A DNA stretch of 64,000 bases, taken from NCBI RefSeq assembly GCF_012489685.1, contig NC_080044.1:83624732-83688731 (forward strand), read 5' to 3'. Positions 10,989 through 21,974 of this stretch are shown here, piece after piece. Numbering within the stretch: position 1 is the first letter of the stretch; every line of letters starts with the position of its first letter. The DNA comes from Lotus japonicus (Eukaryota > Streptophyta > Magnoliopsida > Fabales > Fabaceae). Below the pieces are notes generated by a model. The model had not been told where the DNA came from, did no database searches, and saw only the letters and a program-made list of their open reading frames with translations. The translations under genes and the position numbers were made by a program.

Positions 10989-13118
10989 CTCTAAGAGAGT
11001 GAGAATAGGGATGCACACCGCCCTTGACCTAAGTATAAGAGCTCACGGATGCACACTCGATTCGGTCCACCTACGCCATCGGGAACCCTAATCAGTCACT
11101 AAAGGTTAGCCTTGGTGAAAGGTAGCCCTAAGAGAGTGAGATTAGGGATGCACGCCGCCCTTGACCTAAGTATAAGAGCTCACGGATGCACACTCGATTC
11201 GGTCCACCTACGCCATCGGGAACCCTAATCAGTCACTAAAGGTTAGCCTTGGTGGAAGGTAGCCCTAAGAGAGTGAGATTAGGGATGCACGCTGCTCTTG
11301 ACCTAATTATAAGAGCTCACGGATGCACACTCGATTCGGTCCACCTACGCCATCGGGAACCCTAATCAGTCACTAAAGGTTAGCCTTGGTGGAAGGTAGC
11401 CCTAAGAGAGTGAGATTAGGGATGCAGGCCGCCCTTGACCTAAGTATAAGAGCTCACGGATGCACACTCAATTCGGTCCACCTACGCCATCGGGAACCCA
11501 AATCAGTCACTAAAGGTTAGCCTTGGTGGAAGGTAGCCCTAAGATAGTGAGATTAGGGATGCACGCCGCTCTTGACCTAAGTATAAGAGCTCACGGATGC
11601 ACACTCGATTCGGTCCACCTACGCCATCGGGAACCCTAATCAGTCACTAAAGGTTAGCCTTGGTGGAAGGTAGCTCTAAGAGAGTGAGATTAGGGATGCA
11701 CGCCGCCCTTGACCTAAGTATAAGAGCTCACAGATGCACACTCGATTCGGTCCACCTACGCCATCGGGAACCCTAATCAGTCACTAAAGGTTAGCCTTGG
11801 TGGAAGGTAGCCCTAAGAGAGTGAGATTAGGGATGCACGCCGCCCTTGACCTAAGTATAAGAGCTCACGGATGCACACTCGATTCGGTCCACCTACGCCA
11901 TCGGGAACCTTAATCAGTCACTAAAGGTTAGCCTTGGTGGAAGGTAGCCCTAAGAGAGTGAGATTAGGGATGCACGCCGCCCTTGACCTAAGTATAAGAG
12001 CTCACGGATGCACACTCGATTCGGTCCACCTACGCCATCGGGAACCCTAATCAGTCACTAAAGGTTAGCCTTGGTGGAAGGTAGCCCTAAGAGAGTGAGA
12101 TTAGGGATGCACGCTGCTCTTGACCTAATTATAAGAGCTCACGGATGCACACTCGATTCGGTCCACCTACGCCATCGGGAACCCTAATCAGTCACTAAAG
12201 GTTAGCCTTGGTGGAAGGTAGCCCTAAGAGAGTGAGATTAGGGATGCAGGCCGCCCTTGACCTAAGTATAAGAGCTCACGGAGGCACACTCGATTCGGTC
12301 CACCTACGCCATCGGGAACCCTAATCAGTCACTAAAGGTTAGCCTTGGTGGAAGGTAGCCCTAAGATAGTGAGATTAGGGATGCACGCCGCCCTTGACCT
12401 AAGTATAAGAGCTCACGGATGCACACTCGATTCGGTCCACCTACGCCATCGGGAACCCTAATCAGTCACTAAAGGTTAGCCTTGGTGGAAGGTAGCTCTA
12501 AGAGAGTGAGATTAGGGATGCACGCCGCCCTTGACCTAAGTATAAGAGCTCACGGATGCACACTCGATTCGGTCCACCTACGCCATCGGGAACCCTAATC
12601 AGTCACTAAAGGTTAGCCTTGGTGGAAGGTAGCCCTAAGAGAGTGAGATTAGGGATGCACGCCGCTCTTGACCTAAGTATAAGAGCTCACGGATGCACAC
12701 TCGATTCGGTCCACCTACGCCATCGGGAACCCTAATCAGTCACTAAAGGTTAGCCTTGGTGGAAGGTAGCCCTAAGATAGTGAGATTAGGGATGCACGCC
12801 GCTCTTGACCTAAGTATAAGAGCTCACTGATGCACACTCGATTCGGTCCACCTACGCCATCGGGAACCCTAATCAGTCACTAAAGGTTAGCCTTGGTGGA
12901 AGGTAGCCCTAAGAGAGTGAGATTAGGGATGCACGCCGCTCTTGACCTAAGTATAAGAGCTCACGGATGCACACTCGATTCGGTCCACCTACGCCATCGG
13001 GAACCCTAATCAGTCACTAAAGGTTAGCCTTGGTGGAAGGTAGCCCTAAGAGAGTGAGATTAGGGATGCACGCCGCTCTTGACCTAAGTATAAGAGCTCA
13101 CGGATGCACACTCGATTC
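10967..13118. repeat. 137-bp minisatellite, 15.7 units
   Basis: Units start every 137 bp at 10967, 11104, 11241 … 13022; the last is cut after 97 bp. Each starts GGTTAGCCTTGG and contains CGATTCGGTCCACCTACGCC and GGGAACCCTAATCAGTCAC. Units are ~95-99% alike. 137 is not a multiple of 3 and the array has no long ORF, so it is noncoding. The first unit overlaps the 3' end of the GRF gene (stop at 10986-10988). Unit variants show a 6-unit (822 bp) block duplication. Confidence 0.97.
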
Positions 13119-13830
13119 TTATTCCAGTTAATTGCTAAGTTAATAAGTATTAATTTAAATGCATTGAATAACGATAAATGTGGCTGGCCCTAGTGGTAAA
13201 TGCAATGTCTTTTAAGTCCCATGACATGGGTTCGAATCCCATTGGGTCATTGTGTGTATTTTTTTTTCAAATCAATTTTTATTCCAGTTAATTGCTAAGT
13301 TAATAAGTATTATTTAAATGCATTGAATAGCAACAAATGTGGCTGGCCCTGGTGGTAAATGCAATGTCTTTTAAGTCCCATGACCCGGGTTCGAATCCCA
13401 TTGAGTCATTGTGTGTATTTTTTTTTCAAATCAATTTTTATTCCATTTAATAGCGTAGTTAATAAGTATAAGTTAAATGCATTGAATAACGACAAATGTG
13501 GCTGGCCCTAGTGGTAAATGCAATGTCTTTTAAGTCCCATGACCCGGGTTCGAATCCCATTGGGTCATTGTGTATATTTTTTTTTCAAATCATTTTTTAT
13601 TCCAGTTAATAGCGCAGTTAATAAGTATAATTTATAAATGCATTGAATAGCAACAAATGTGGCTTGCCTTGATGGTAAATGTAATGTCTTTTAAGTCCCA
13701 TGACCCGGGTTCGAATCCCATTGAGTCATTGTGTGTATTTTTTTTTCATATCAATTTTTATTCCAGTTAATAGCGTAGTTAAAGGCACCTAAGTTAATGC
13801 ATTGAATAACAACAAATATGGCTGGGACCA
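13119..13830 (+). repeat. Tandem array of ~159-bp tRNA-like (SINE-like) units, 4.4 copies
   Basis: Units begin ATTCCAGTTAATTGC at 13121, 13281, 13440, 13599 and 13760 (partial). Each full unit has a box-A-like TGGCCCTAGTGGTAAATG and, ~40 bp later, a box-B GGGTTCGAATCCC, then GTCATTGTGTGTATTTTTTTTTC. The spacing fits an RNA polymerase III type-2 promoter of a tRNA-derived SINE, and the T run could end transcription. The 5' and 3' flanks do not pair as an acceptor stem, so these are not working tRNA genes. The array abuts the minisatellite. Confidence 0.85.
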
Positions 13831-13975
13831 ACAGAACACAGTGCAAATTAATTAAAGTGTATGCTATTAGGTATCAACATTTCCATTAATCAATCCAAAA
13901 ACTACCACAACCTAAACTACAGTCTATCAAAGTGTCTTCACCATCTACTCCTCCGCATCATCATCCCCAACAACA

Positions 13976-16818
13976 TCAATCTTCTCCACTGCTATCGCTA
14001 ACATAAATGCGTGCAGCCTTGGCCTTCCGCTCAACTTCATTTAAGCAACCCACAAACTGTGTCACAACAATAGTTTAGTTACAAAATCTGAAAACATAAT
14101 CTTGGCAGACAAAATTTAATCCCTTTCAAGAACACATTCACACTTACAGTTGGGACTTGTGTAGAAGATCCAGGTTCACATATGCGAATCCCAGGGTATG
14201 ATGGAAAAGTGAACCCATCCATGATGTTCATTCCAGGATGAAAATACTCCTGGGTCAAAGGAGTCATAAAAGGATAATTCAAATCTTGAGAACAAGCTTC
14301 ATTAACACTCTGATCCTGTAAAACAAAGTTAAATCTAAAATGCTCATGGACATGTACTGATCAAAAATGAATGACACAAAGATGGCCCACAAGGATAATA
14401 CCTTGCCTTTGCCTTTTCCAGCATCTTCAAGTGAGGAGACTCCAGGCATAGTTACATTATATGGCAATACCTCATCAACCTACACACACAAATTAATTTT
14501 AAATCACTACTAAACTGAAACAAGTAGAATAAAATATTATAGTTTAAGAACTCCAAATGTATGCTAACATCATCAAGCTCCACAGATGAATCACTCATAG
14601 CAGTGTCGTGGGAACCAACTCCTTGACCTTCACGCATTTCCGGGCATGTGCGAATTGTATGACCAGGCATTCTGCATCTTGAGCATAACCTTGTCTTCTT
14701 CCCACCTTTCTTCTTGCGCCCCTTTGTGATCACCACAGCGGGATCACCAATCAAGAATGGTCCAGTGCGGATGGTTTTGTTTCCCACCCTACGCTTTTGA
14801 ACACTGTCAGCCAACTTATATATGTCCTGCAAGACTTGAGAGAAATCATTCACATTCTCACAAGCTATTTCACTTAGTATGTTGCAAGCAGCAGAAAGCA
14901 CACCCCTCCTTAACATCGCCAATTTCTTTGAATCATTGCCAGTAACAGTGTCATTAATCTGATTCATGTAGTCCACCTTAGCCGTCCTTGACCACCGTTT
15001 ACAAATAAGACTATCAGGAACTTCAGCCAGTCTCTCATTTCTTATTGCACATATCATGTGAGAACAAGGAATTCCATAATACTCAAAGTGACCACAATCA
15101 CACACAAACTTTGAAGAATTCTTGTCATATAACACCACATACTCACGCCTTTCATACAAAGCCTTGTTCATCTTCACCATCACCACATCATTGACCTCAG
15201 TCCTTTGGATAATATTTAAGCCACCCACATATTGAATCTGAGTTTTAACTTCATTGAACATGCTCCTTGTCAATTTCTGGGAGAAACCTCGCTCAATATA
15301 ACCAAGGGAAGTAGTGTGCAAAGGTTCTGTATACATTGTGTTAAAATCAGCAACTAACTCATTGTGTCGGTACTCCTTCACAGCCCTCTCAAAATTATGA
15401 ATGAAATCAATCAAACTGTTTTTACATTAAACATAGCTCTTGATGAATGAACTGATCCCTTCACACATTGACGTGGTTCTTATGCCTGCAAAGAATTTGT
15501 CCCTCATAAATGCAGTTGCCCACATTTCTTTCATCCCATACATTCTTGTCAACCACTCATCATCACCAAATCCATACTTCTCCATAACCTTAGCCCAAAC
15601 ATGGTCAAATCTATCCGGATTGAAGTTGCCATAAATCAGAACTTTAAAATCATCCAAAAAGTCTGAATTCTTAAGTTTCTGTAGCGCTTTTTGTTGAATA
15701 TGCCAACCACACAACCTGTGACGGGCATTAGGAAAGACACAACTTATTGCTTCTTTCATTGCTAAATCACCATCTGTAACAACACCTTTCGGGTGCTTCT
15801 GAAACATACACTCAGCAAATGTCTCCAAAACCCACTTATAAGTCTCGATCGACTCATCCGTAACCAAAGCACAAGCAAAAACTGTTGTCTGCCCATGATG
15901 ATTGTAGCCACAGAAAATCACAAGAGGCTTATTATACTTGTTCCTCTTATAGGTGCTGTCAAAGGCAATTACATCGCCAAAAGCATGGTAATCCACTCTG
16001 CTCACTCCATCACTCCAAAATAAGTCTTTGAGATTTTCATCTTCAGTTTTAGTATACTTGGAGAAAAACATTGGATCACCCTCAGCCTTAGCCTGAAAAT
16101 ATGACAAAGCAGCAACTGCATCTCCGTTTCCTACCCTTATCCGCTTCTCCTTATCAATGTGATTGAACAGATCCTTCTTCGTAAAACCCAATGCCTCATG
16201 ACTACCTTTCTGCCCCAGCATCAAGCCCATTATGTTGCAAGTCTTCACCCCATGTAGCTTAAGGCTATTGATCTGAGCCTTGTCAGAATCATTGAGGTGC
16301 CGAAAGGAAGAAATCAAGTGGACTTTATCCACAGGTGCCAGAACATGGTTGTGATTCCTGACAAAGTAAGCAACTTTCCACTTACCTGAGTTGCTTTCAA
16401 AGCGAACACGGAAGCGAGCTGGACATGACACCCTGGTAATTCCCTTTGAAACTCTAACCCGGTCCCTCTGCTGCAAGTATTTTCTATGCCTCACCCCCTC
16501 TTTGCTGCATACCAGTTGACGAGTAACAATGTAACCGTTAGCAGAACGATAGATATTGTCTTTCCTTACACCAAAACCATAACACTGACCATATCTTTCA
16601 TAGAACTTAATCGCATCCTCTTCAGAATCAAATTCCATACCCATTATATCATCTTCTGTCAAATCTAATATGCTCTTCTCATACACAGCACCATCATCGT
16701 ACTCATCCTCCACTCCAGTAGAACCACCATTTTCCTCAGATAATTCATGCCCATTGTTACTTAAACTGACATGGGCTTCTTCCTCTCCATTTTCACCAGA
16801 TTGTACATTACTTTCCAT
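13976..16818 (-). pseudogene. FAR1/FRS-type MULE transposase gene with one in-frame stop
   Basis: Exons on the minus strand: 16818-14569, 14479-14402, 14315-14148, 14056-13976, all GT-AG and phase 0; 858 aa if read through. Order: acidic N-terminus; FAR1 DNA-binding domain (~70-160: MEFDSEEDAIKFYERYG, CPARFRVRF, HNHVLAP); MULE transposase core with DDE-type acids (VIAFDSTYK, KGVVTDGD, then E in TTSMCEGISSF) and the CGWHIQQKA signature; SWIM zinc finger (CDCGHFEYYGIPCSHM, ~578-595); CCHC knuckle (CSRCRMPGHTIRTC, ~711-724). TAA at 15429-15427 interrupts the frame right after FIKSYV. The frame then continues at once (CKNSLIDFIHNFERAV), with no plausible intron. It is the transposase of the surrounding MULE; its ATG lies ~410 bp inside the right TSD. 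The stop makes this copy probably inactive unless read through. Confidence 0.88.
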
Positions 16819-17455
16819 TACCTAACCAACTTCAGAATGGTACATTTTCATATCCAAAAAATCGAAGCTATACTAAATCAACACAACAAACACAACCTAA
16901 ATTCACCATTTGAGAAAGGCCTAAACTTGAAAAACCCATAAATCGAAAGAAACACACACAAATACTAAATAAAGAGGAGAAGGACTTACAGTAACACAAA
17001 ACAAGAGCTTAGAACCCTAAATGTCGAATTCCGAAAGAAACTCACAAACAAACACTTCAAATAGCTTCAGGAGCTAACCAACAAGCCTTCGCTGCTTACA
17101 GTGGAGCCTTCGCCGCCGTTGTCGCCTTCACTGCCATAATCGCCTTCACCGCCGTGCACTCTTTGTTCTGCTCCCTCCAAAGGTGACAACCCACTTCAAT
17201 TTCCCTCTCAGAAATTCAAAGCCTCGAAATGTGTTAACCACAGGGGGACCCACATGGGTTCACTAACCTTAACTCATCTTGGATATAATAATAATGAATA
17301 ATAAATATGTCTTTTTCTTATATTTTTGGAAAATGTTAAAAATTGAAACAAATATTTAAATACGGTACCAGGTGTCGATCCCCCATTGGTACACGTTATA
17401 ACTCGTCAGTCGTGTATCATACATTGGGGGTATGGTAGAATCCGCCCTGGATTTA

Positions 17456-18472
17456 TGTTTGAAGAATGGGAGGTATGAAGGTTGAAGAAGGTGATGTAGC
17501 AAATATTATTTTTTTAAAAAGTAATGCTTAAGTGGCAAAAATATTAATAAAATATTAACCCAAGTCAGTGATTTTTGTTAACAATTGACGGAAAACTGAG
17601 GATCGGACCTTATATGCTTCCAGAGGTTTTAAAACTTATTTAAAATTTTACTTCATAGTAAAGTAATTAATTCATAAGTGTGTTATGTTTATCTATTAGA
17701 TTGAATGCCAATGTGTTTTTTCTCAATCCAACAACTTTGTTTGGTGGTAAAAAATGTCTTGGAAAGCCAAATATCTCAATTAAATGTGAGTAGATACTAG
17801 ACATTAGGCTATGACTATTTCTAAAGAGACTTATATGGTTAAATCATTATATAGTCTAATATGTTTAAACCTAAAAATAAGTCAATAATTATATAATTTC
17901 AAGATATTATAATAAAAATATAATGTAAACCAATAAAATAAACATACATATTAGGCCAATTAGACTTACAATGTTTTATGAGCAGTTTAAGCTTGATTTT
18001 TTTAACTAAATAAGCTCTTACAAAAGAATTTGCCTTGTGTATTTATTAATTTCTAGTCTCACATGAGTCTAATATAAGGTTAGGCTATAAACTCGTACGA
18101 ACGGTTTGCCCTATTTTCATCCATAAAACGAGGAACATAGTATTTATAGCGTTATCTAACTATGAACTATTAATTTTTTAATCAATAATAATTATGGTGA
18201 TTTACTTTATCTTTTAAAGTGAGCGTAATTATTTAGTAAAATCAAATATTGTAGTTTATAATTGAAAGATGAAATCAATTTTACATTTGCATCATTTCAA
18301 AAACAAACAAAAAAACAAAAAATTACATTTGCATAATGTTACTCGTTTTAGAACCTAGGACGCGCGTATTATTAGAACCTACGACGGAGAGTGGTAAAAA
18401 AAAGCGCATCTTGATACCACCAACGCATACTCAAATAGACACTAAATAATTGGAAGTGTTGTCTAATGAGTT
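17456..18472. other. AT-rich intergenic DNA
   Basis: No gene seen. 17456-17640 directly continues the DNA left of 8316 once the MULE is removed, and contains a Mutator-like end motif (CCGTCAATTGTTAAC, complement). The rest is AT-rich with no clear repeat structure. Confidence 0.5.
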
Positions 18473-19788
18473 GGGTGATGATCCTCTTAAGTGGGGAAAA
18501 CCTTGAGGAAATAATGTGAGTAGATCTCAACCTTCAATTTCTTTTAAAACAGATCAAAGGTTAAAATTAAGAGAATATTAGATAGTGTCTTTTATGTGTG
18601 ATGTACCCAATCATTTCCTTTCTCTACCCAATCCTCATACCTTAAAGTTAACACAGCCTAATTCATTTTCGTATACTATGATAAACGTAAATCATTAAAT
18701 AATTGTAGAAAAATTAAACCACCCAAAATTTACGAAAGCACGCTAAAACATTGCAGACATGGAGATGGAGCAAGGAAATATACAATTAACTAGCCAATAT
18801 ACCACTAAGTATCCTAATATACAACATGCAGGTCTAATTGAAAAATATAGCAAGGAAAAAGAAGAATTTTCTTTCTATAACTTATCTCCTCAAGCATCAT
18901 TCCTTGCTTTCTTCTATTTAACAAGAGAAAACGTGAAGAGAAACCGAGCAACAACACGCAACACACATTATTCTCTTGATAAGTTTATTGAGTATTTTAG
19001 GTTTGGATGATTTAATTTTTCTACAGTGATTAAATGATTTACGTTTATCATACTATACGAAAATGAATTTGGATGTGTTAATCTCATGGTATGAGAATTA
19101 AATACTCTAGGGGTCCCTGAAATTGTACCCCGTATCAAAATAAGTCCCTGAAATTTTTTTTTCCGATTCCGGATCCCTGGAATTGTTTTTTTAATCAGAA
19201 TAAGTCCCTACGCCGGAGAAGACGGTGGTTGACGACGGCGGTCATGGCGGCGCTACGACCAGGGTGTTGGGCCGGCTTCGTCTCGTCCTCAGGAACTCAG
19301 TGGTGGTGGTCTCGTGGGCTGGGTCGTCACAGTTGAAGAGAAAAGGCCAGTCGCAAGTTGATTTCTTCTCGCCGGAATTTATGGAGCTTCTCGGTTTCTT
19401 CGTTTTAGCTTTGTTTCTTGCGATTTCTTCGCCCAGATCAGATATATGAAGGTCTAGGAGTGTTTTAAACATGTTATTTCATGGTTTGTGGAAACAATGA
19501 GGAGGCAACCACTGTCTTCTCCGGCGTAGGGACTTATTTTGATCAAACAAATTTTTCTAGGGACCCGGAATCGGAAAAAAAATTTCAGGGACTTATTTTG
19601 ATACGGGGTACAATTTCAGGAACCTACAGAGTATTTCCGAAAAGAAATGATTGAGTACATCACACATAACATACACTATTTAATCTTCTCTTAGTTTCAG
19701 CCTTTGATATGTTTTAAAATAAATAGAGGGTTGAGATCTACTCACATTATTTCCTCAAATTTTTCCCCACTTGAGAGAATCGCCACCC
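18473..19788. mobile_element. Long-inverted-repeat (Mutator-like) element, split by a nested MITE
   Basis: Left arm ~18473-18718 is inverted against the right arm, which is now in two parts (19005-19097 and 19637-19788). The match is long and close: GAGGAAATAATGTGAGTAGATCTCAACC, then AAAACAGATCAAAGG, then CATTTTCGTATACTATGATAAACGTAAATCATT. Ends are GGGTG…CACCC. Flanks are CTAATGAGTT (18463-18472) and CTAATAAGTT (19789-19798), a 9-10 bp target duplication with one change. The core 18719-19004 holds a small ORF (18759-19010) with no recognisable domain. Confidence 0.8.
19100..19636. mobile_element. Nested long-TIR MITE (AAATACTCT…/GTCCCTGAAATTGTA family)
   Basis: Inverted ends of about 130 bp: AAATACTCTAGGGGTCCCTG on the left and, on the right complement, AAATACTCTGTAGGTTCCTG. 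The match continues through CCGATTCCGG and GTCCCTACGCCGGAGAAGAC. It interrupts the right arm of the 18473-19788 element. The interior is GC-rich with no recognised gene; the ORFs at 19225-19449 (+) and 19242-19472 (-) overlap each other and look like chance. Confidence 0.8.
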
Positions 19789-20150
19789 CTAATAAGTTAC
19801 ATGCAACTCTACCTCTTTTGAAAGAGTAATTCTTATGTGGGCCCAAACCAAATACCTTACATTTAAAAGAAAGGCTTAAATACTCTGGAGGTCCCTGAAA
19901 TTGTATGACGTATGAAAATAAGTCCTTGAAAAAAAAAATTCCGATTCCGGATACCTGAAATTTATTTTTTAATTTAAATAAGTCCCTACCCGTGTTGTGT
20001 GCTTATGTGGCTCAATTTTTGCACAATCAGCTATTCCACGTGGCTTTTTTATTTTTCTTTTATTACACATGAATTAATCAATTACTAATTAAACATTTTC
20101 TTATTAAAATTAATCCCTAAACCAAATAATCCCTAATCCCTAACAATTAA

Positions 20151-21733
20151 ATTAGAAAAAAAAGAAGAAGAAGAAGCAGAGGTTAGGAATTCAGGAGGAA
20201 GAAGAAGCTTCGCTGGTGACAGAGGCGAAGGTTGAACGGAGAAAAGGCGACGGCGGGGACGGTGGATAGAACCTCCATCGCTCCGCCACGAGACCGCCGT
20301 TCTGGAGCCAGAACCTTCTCCAAGCATAGTCGTCGTCAGATCGAGGGAGAGAGAAAGGGATCGACCATAACGATGAAGATGACGAACTCAGGCGAAAGGG
20401 ACAACGAACCCAGAACGACGACGACGAACTCATGCGACAACGATTGAGCGTCCATGATCGACTCTTAATCATGGATCCACCACACCCAGATCCAACATCA
20501 TCCTCCTCCAACAACAACCCACAATTCCAACAACAACCCACATCCTCCAGCAGTCCACATTCCATGGATATGAAGAGAAACCCTAAAGAAAGAGGGTTGA
20601 TAGTTGCAGAAAGAGTGTTCTTCGCTGATTCGATTTTGCCCACAAGAACCAGATTTGGATTCGGTTTTGCTTTGATTTAGTGTACCAAGCAGGTTCATAC
20701 CCAGAAGGAGAAGAGGCAGAAATATGAGTTTTTCTATTTGAAATTGAAATATGAAATTGGGGGTTTTTCTATTTGAAGCTACCATTGCTGCAGCCATAAA
20801 GTTTGCAGGGAAGAGAGAAAGGGATGGTTATCCAGATGCACATCTATCTATCTACTTCTACTACACCTTAAAAGAGAGACAAGAAATCCCTATTCATAAG
20901 AGAACTTCCAATCTGGGTCGTCTATTTGACTATCTCTCCATTTTAACTCTTTAATCCTGGCCCTTCATCTGTGAGACTTTTTTCTCATGTATTCTACTCG
21001 CTGACGTCACAGAACGCGTTGATGGAGTATGCGATGAAGGAGAGGAGTGTATCCATGGTTTGATTTCGTGGGTAATCGTCATCCCTGCAGGCCCTGTCTC
21101 TGTAGCGTGAGGATCGTCATTCTTTCAGGTACGTCCTCTGTTCCCGTGGTTAGGTTTAGGTTTGGTTGCAGAAGGAAGCAGGAATACGAAATGTTAGGTT
21201 TTACTGTTGAGCACAATTTTGTATCAAATTTCGTCACCATGATCCATGTTTCTTCAATCCTTTATGTGTTAGGTGAAAATCAGAAGGAAGATAATAGATT
21301 ATTCAGGAAATTGTTTAATTTGTTGTCAGAAGCTGAACGAAGTCGGAAAGAGTTCCTATTTCTTCGTCAGTTTAGTACAAGAAGGTTGGTATCCAGTCTG
21401 TGCCAGCCTATTTATTTGTTGAGAACAATTTCAATTGTGACTGGGTTTCCCTTCCAATTGTCTATAAATACTCTCATTGTTTGTTGTATATGTGTGCTTG
21501 CTTATTCATTCCTGTTGCTGCTATTTCTCCTACTATCTTATAATCGCTCTCCCCTGCAATCTTTTAGATTAGTTGATACTTGATTGAGTCAATGTTGCAT
21601 GATTGAGTCCATGCTCATGCCACATTTGTTTACTGATTTGAGATTAAGCAATCTCTCTGCATGGTTTCTGCTATCGTTGTGTTACTAACTTACTATTCTT
21701 CATTTATACAAACTAAACGGGTTCCTTTTTTAG
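20151..21733. other. Interior of the 7.7-kb element, unrecognised gene-like DNA
   Basis: 20160-20680 is GC-rich with several overlapping short ORFs on both strands, none with a recognised domain. 21047-21583 is an open + frame of 178 codons, rich in hydrophobic residues at its end and without a known motif. It may be captured leader or exon DNA like the Rab piece next to it. I would not call a gene here. Confidence 0.4.
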
Positions 21734-21974
21734 GCTCTACCTACTTCCAAAGGCCAAGCTCTTGCAGATGAGTATGGTGTCAAGTTCTTTCAGACTGTGA
21801 GTAGCAATATGCTTGACAATAAGTTTCATTAATTTATATGTGATTTCTTTTATATTCATATTAATTAAAAAACAAATGCAGAGTGCAAAAACAAACTTGA
21901 ATGTGGTGGAGGTTTTCTTTTCAATAACAAGAGACATCAAGCAGAGCCTTGCAGACACAGATTCTAGAGCTGAG
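21734..21974 (+). pseudogene. Captured RABE1/Rab8-type GTPase fragment (two exons with intron)
   Basis: The first piece is 21734-21796 ([21 protein letters not shown]). The intron 21797-21881 has GTGAGT…GCAG ends. The second piece is 21882-21974 ([20 protein letters not shown], then [11 protein letters not shown]), followed by a donor-like GTATTT. It covers the G5 SAK motif region and the following helix of a plant Rab8/RABE1 GTPase. The rest of the GTPase (P-loop, switches, prenylated tail) is absent. The kept intron points to DNA-level capture rather than retroposition. It lies inside the long-TIR element. Confidence 0.8.

Larger units (their letters stand above)
8325..17446. mobile_element. 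9.1-kb Mutator-like element with FAR1-type transposase, B3 and GRF genes
   Basis: A 9-bp direct repeat CTGGATTTA flanks it exactly (8316-8324 and 17447-17455). The ends are imperfect inverted repeats: left GGTGCATACTAGGATACC, right (complement) GGCGGATTCTACCATACC. Further in, GTATGATACA and ACGTGGACCAAT at 8358-8397 match 17385-17422 inverted with one mismatch, and a GTTAACC/TTAGT segment recurs near 8474-8500 and 17257-17280. Inside, the transposase gene reads leftward from the right end, while a B3 gene and a GRF gene read rightward from the left end. A minisatellite and a tRNA-like array fill the middle. The 9-bp duplication and MULE transposase agree with the Mutator superfamily. The convergent layout resembles MuDR. 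Transposase and B3 gene each have one in-frame stop. Confidence 0.85.

Noticed and set aside
10967..13118. Regular repeat units reminiscent of a CRISPR array
   Set aside because: Whole 137-bp units repeat with no unique spacers, in plant DNA; it is a minisatellite.
13180..13720. Four possible tRNA genes (B box GGTTCGAATCC)
   Set aside because: No acceptor-stem pairing or cloverleaf; tRNA-like repeat only.
15427..15440. A tiny GT…AG stretch (GTTTAATGTAAAAACAG) that would remove the transposase stop
   Set aside because: Far too short to be a spliced intron.
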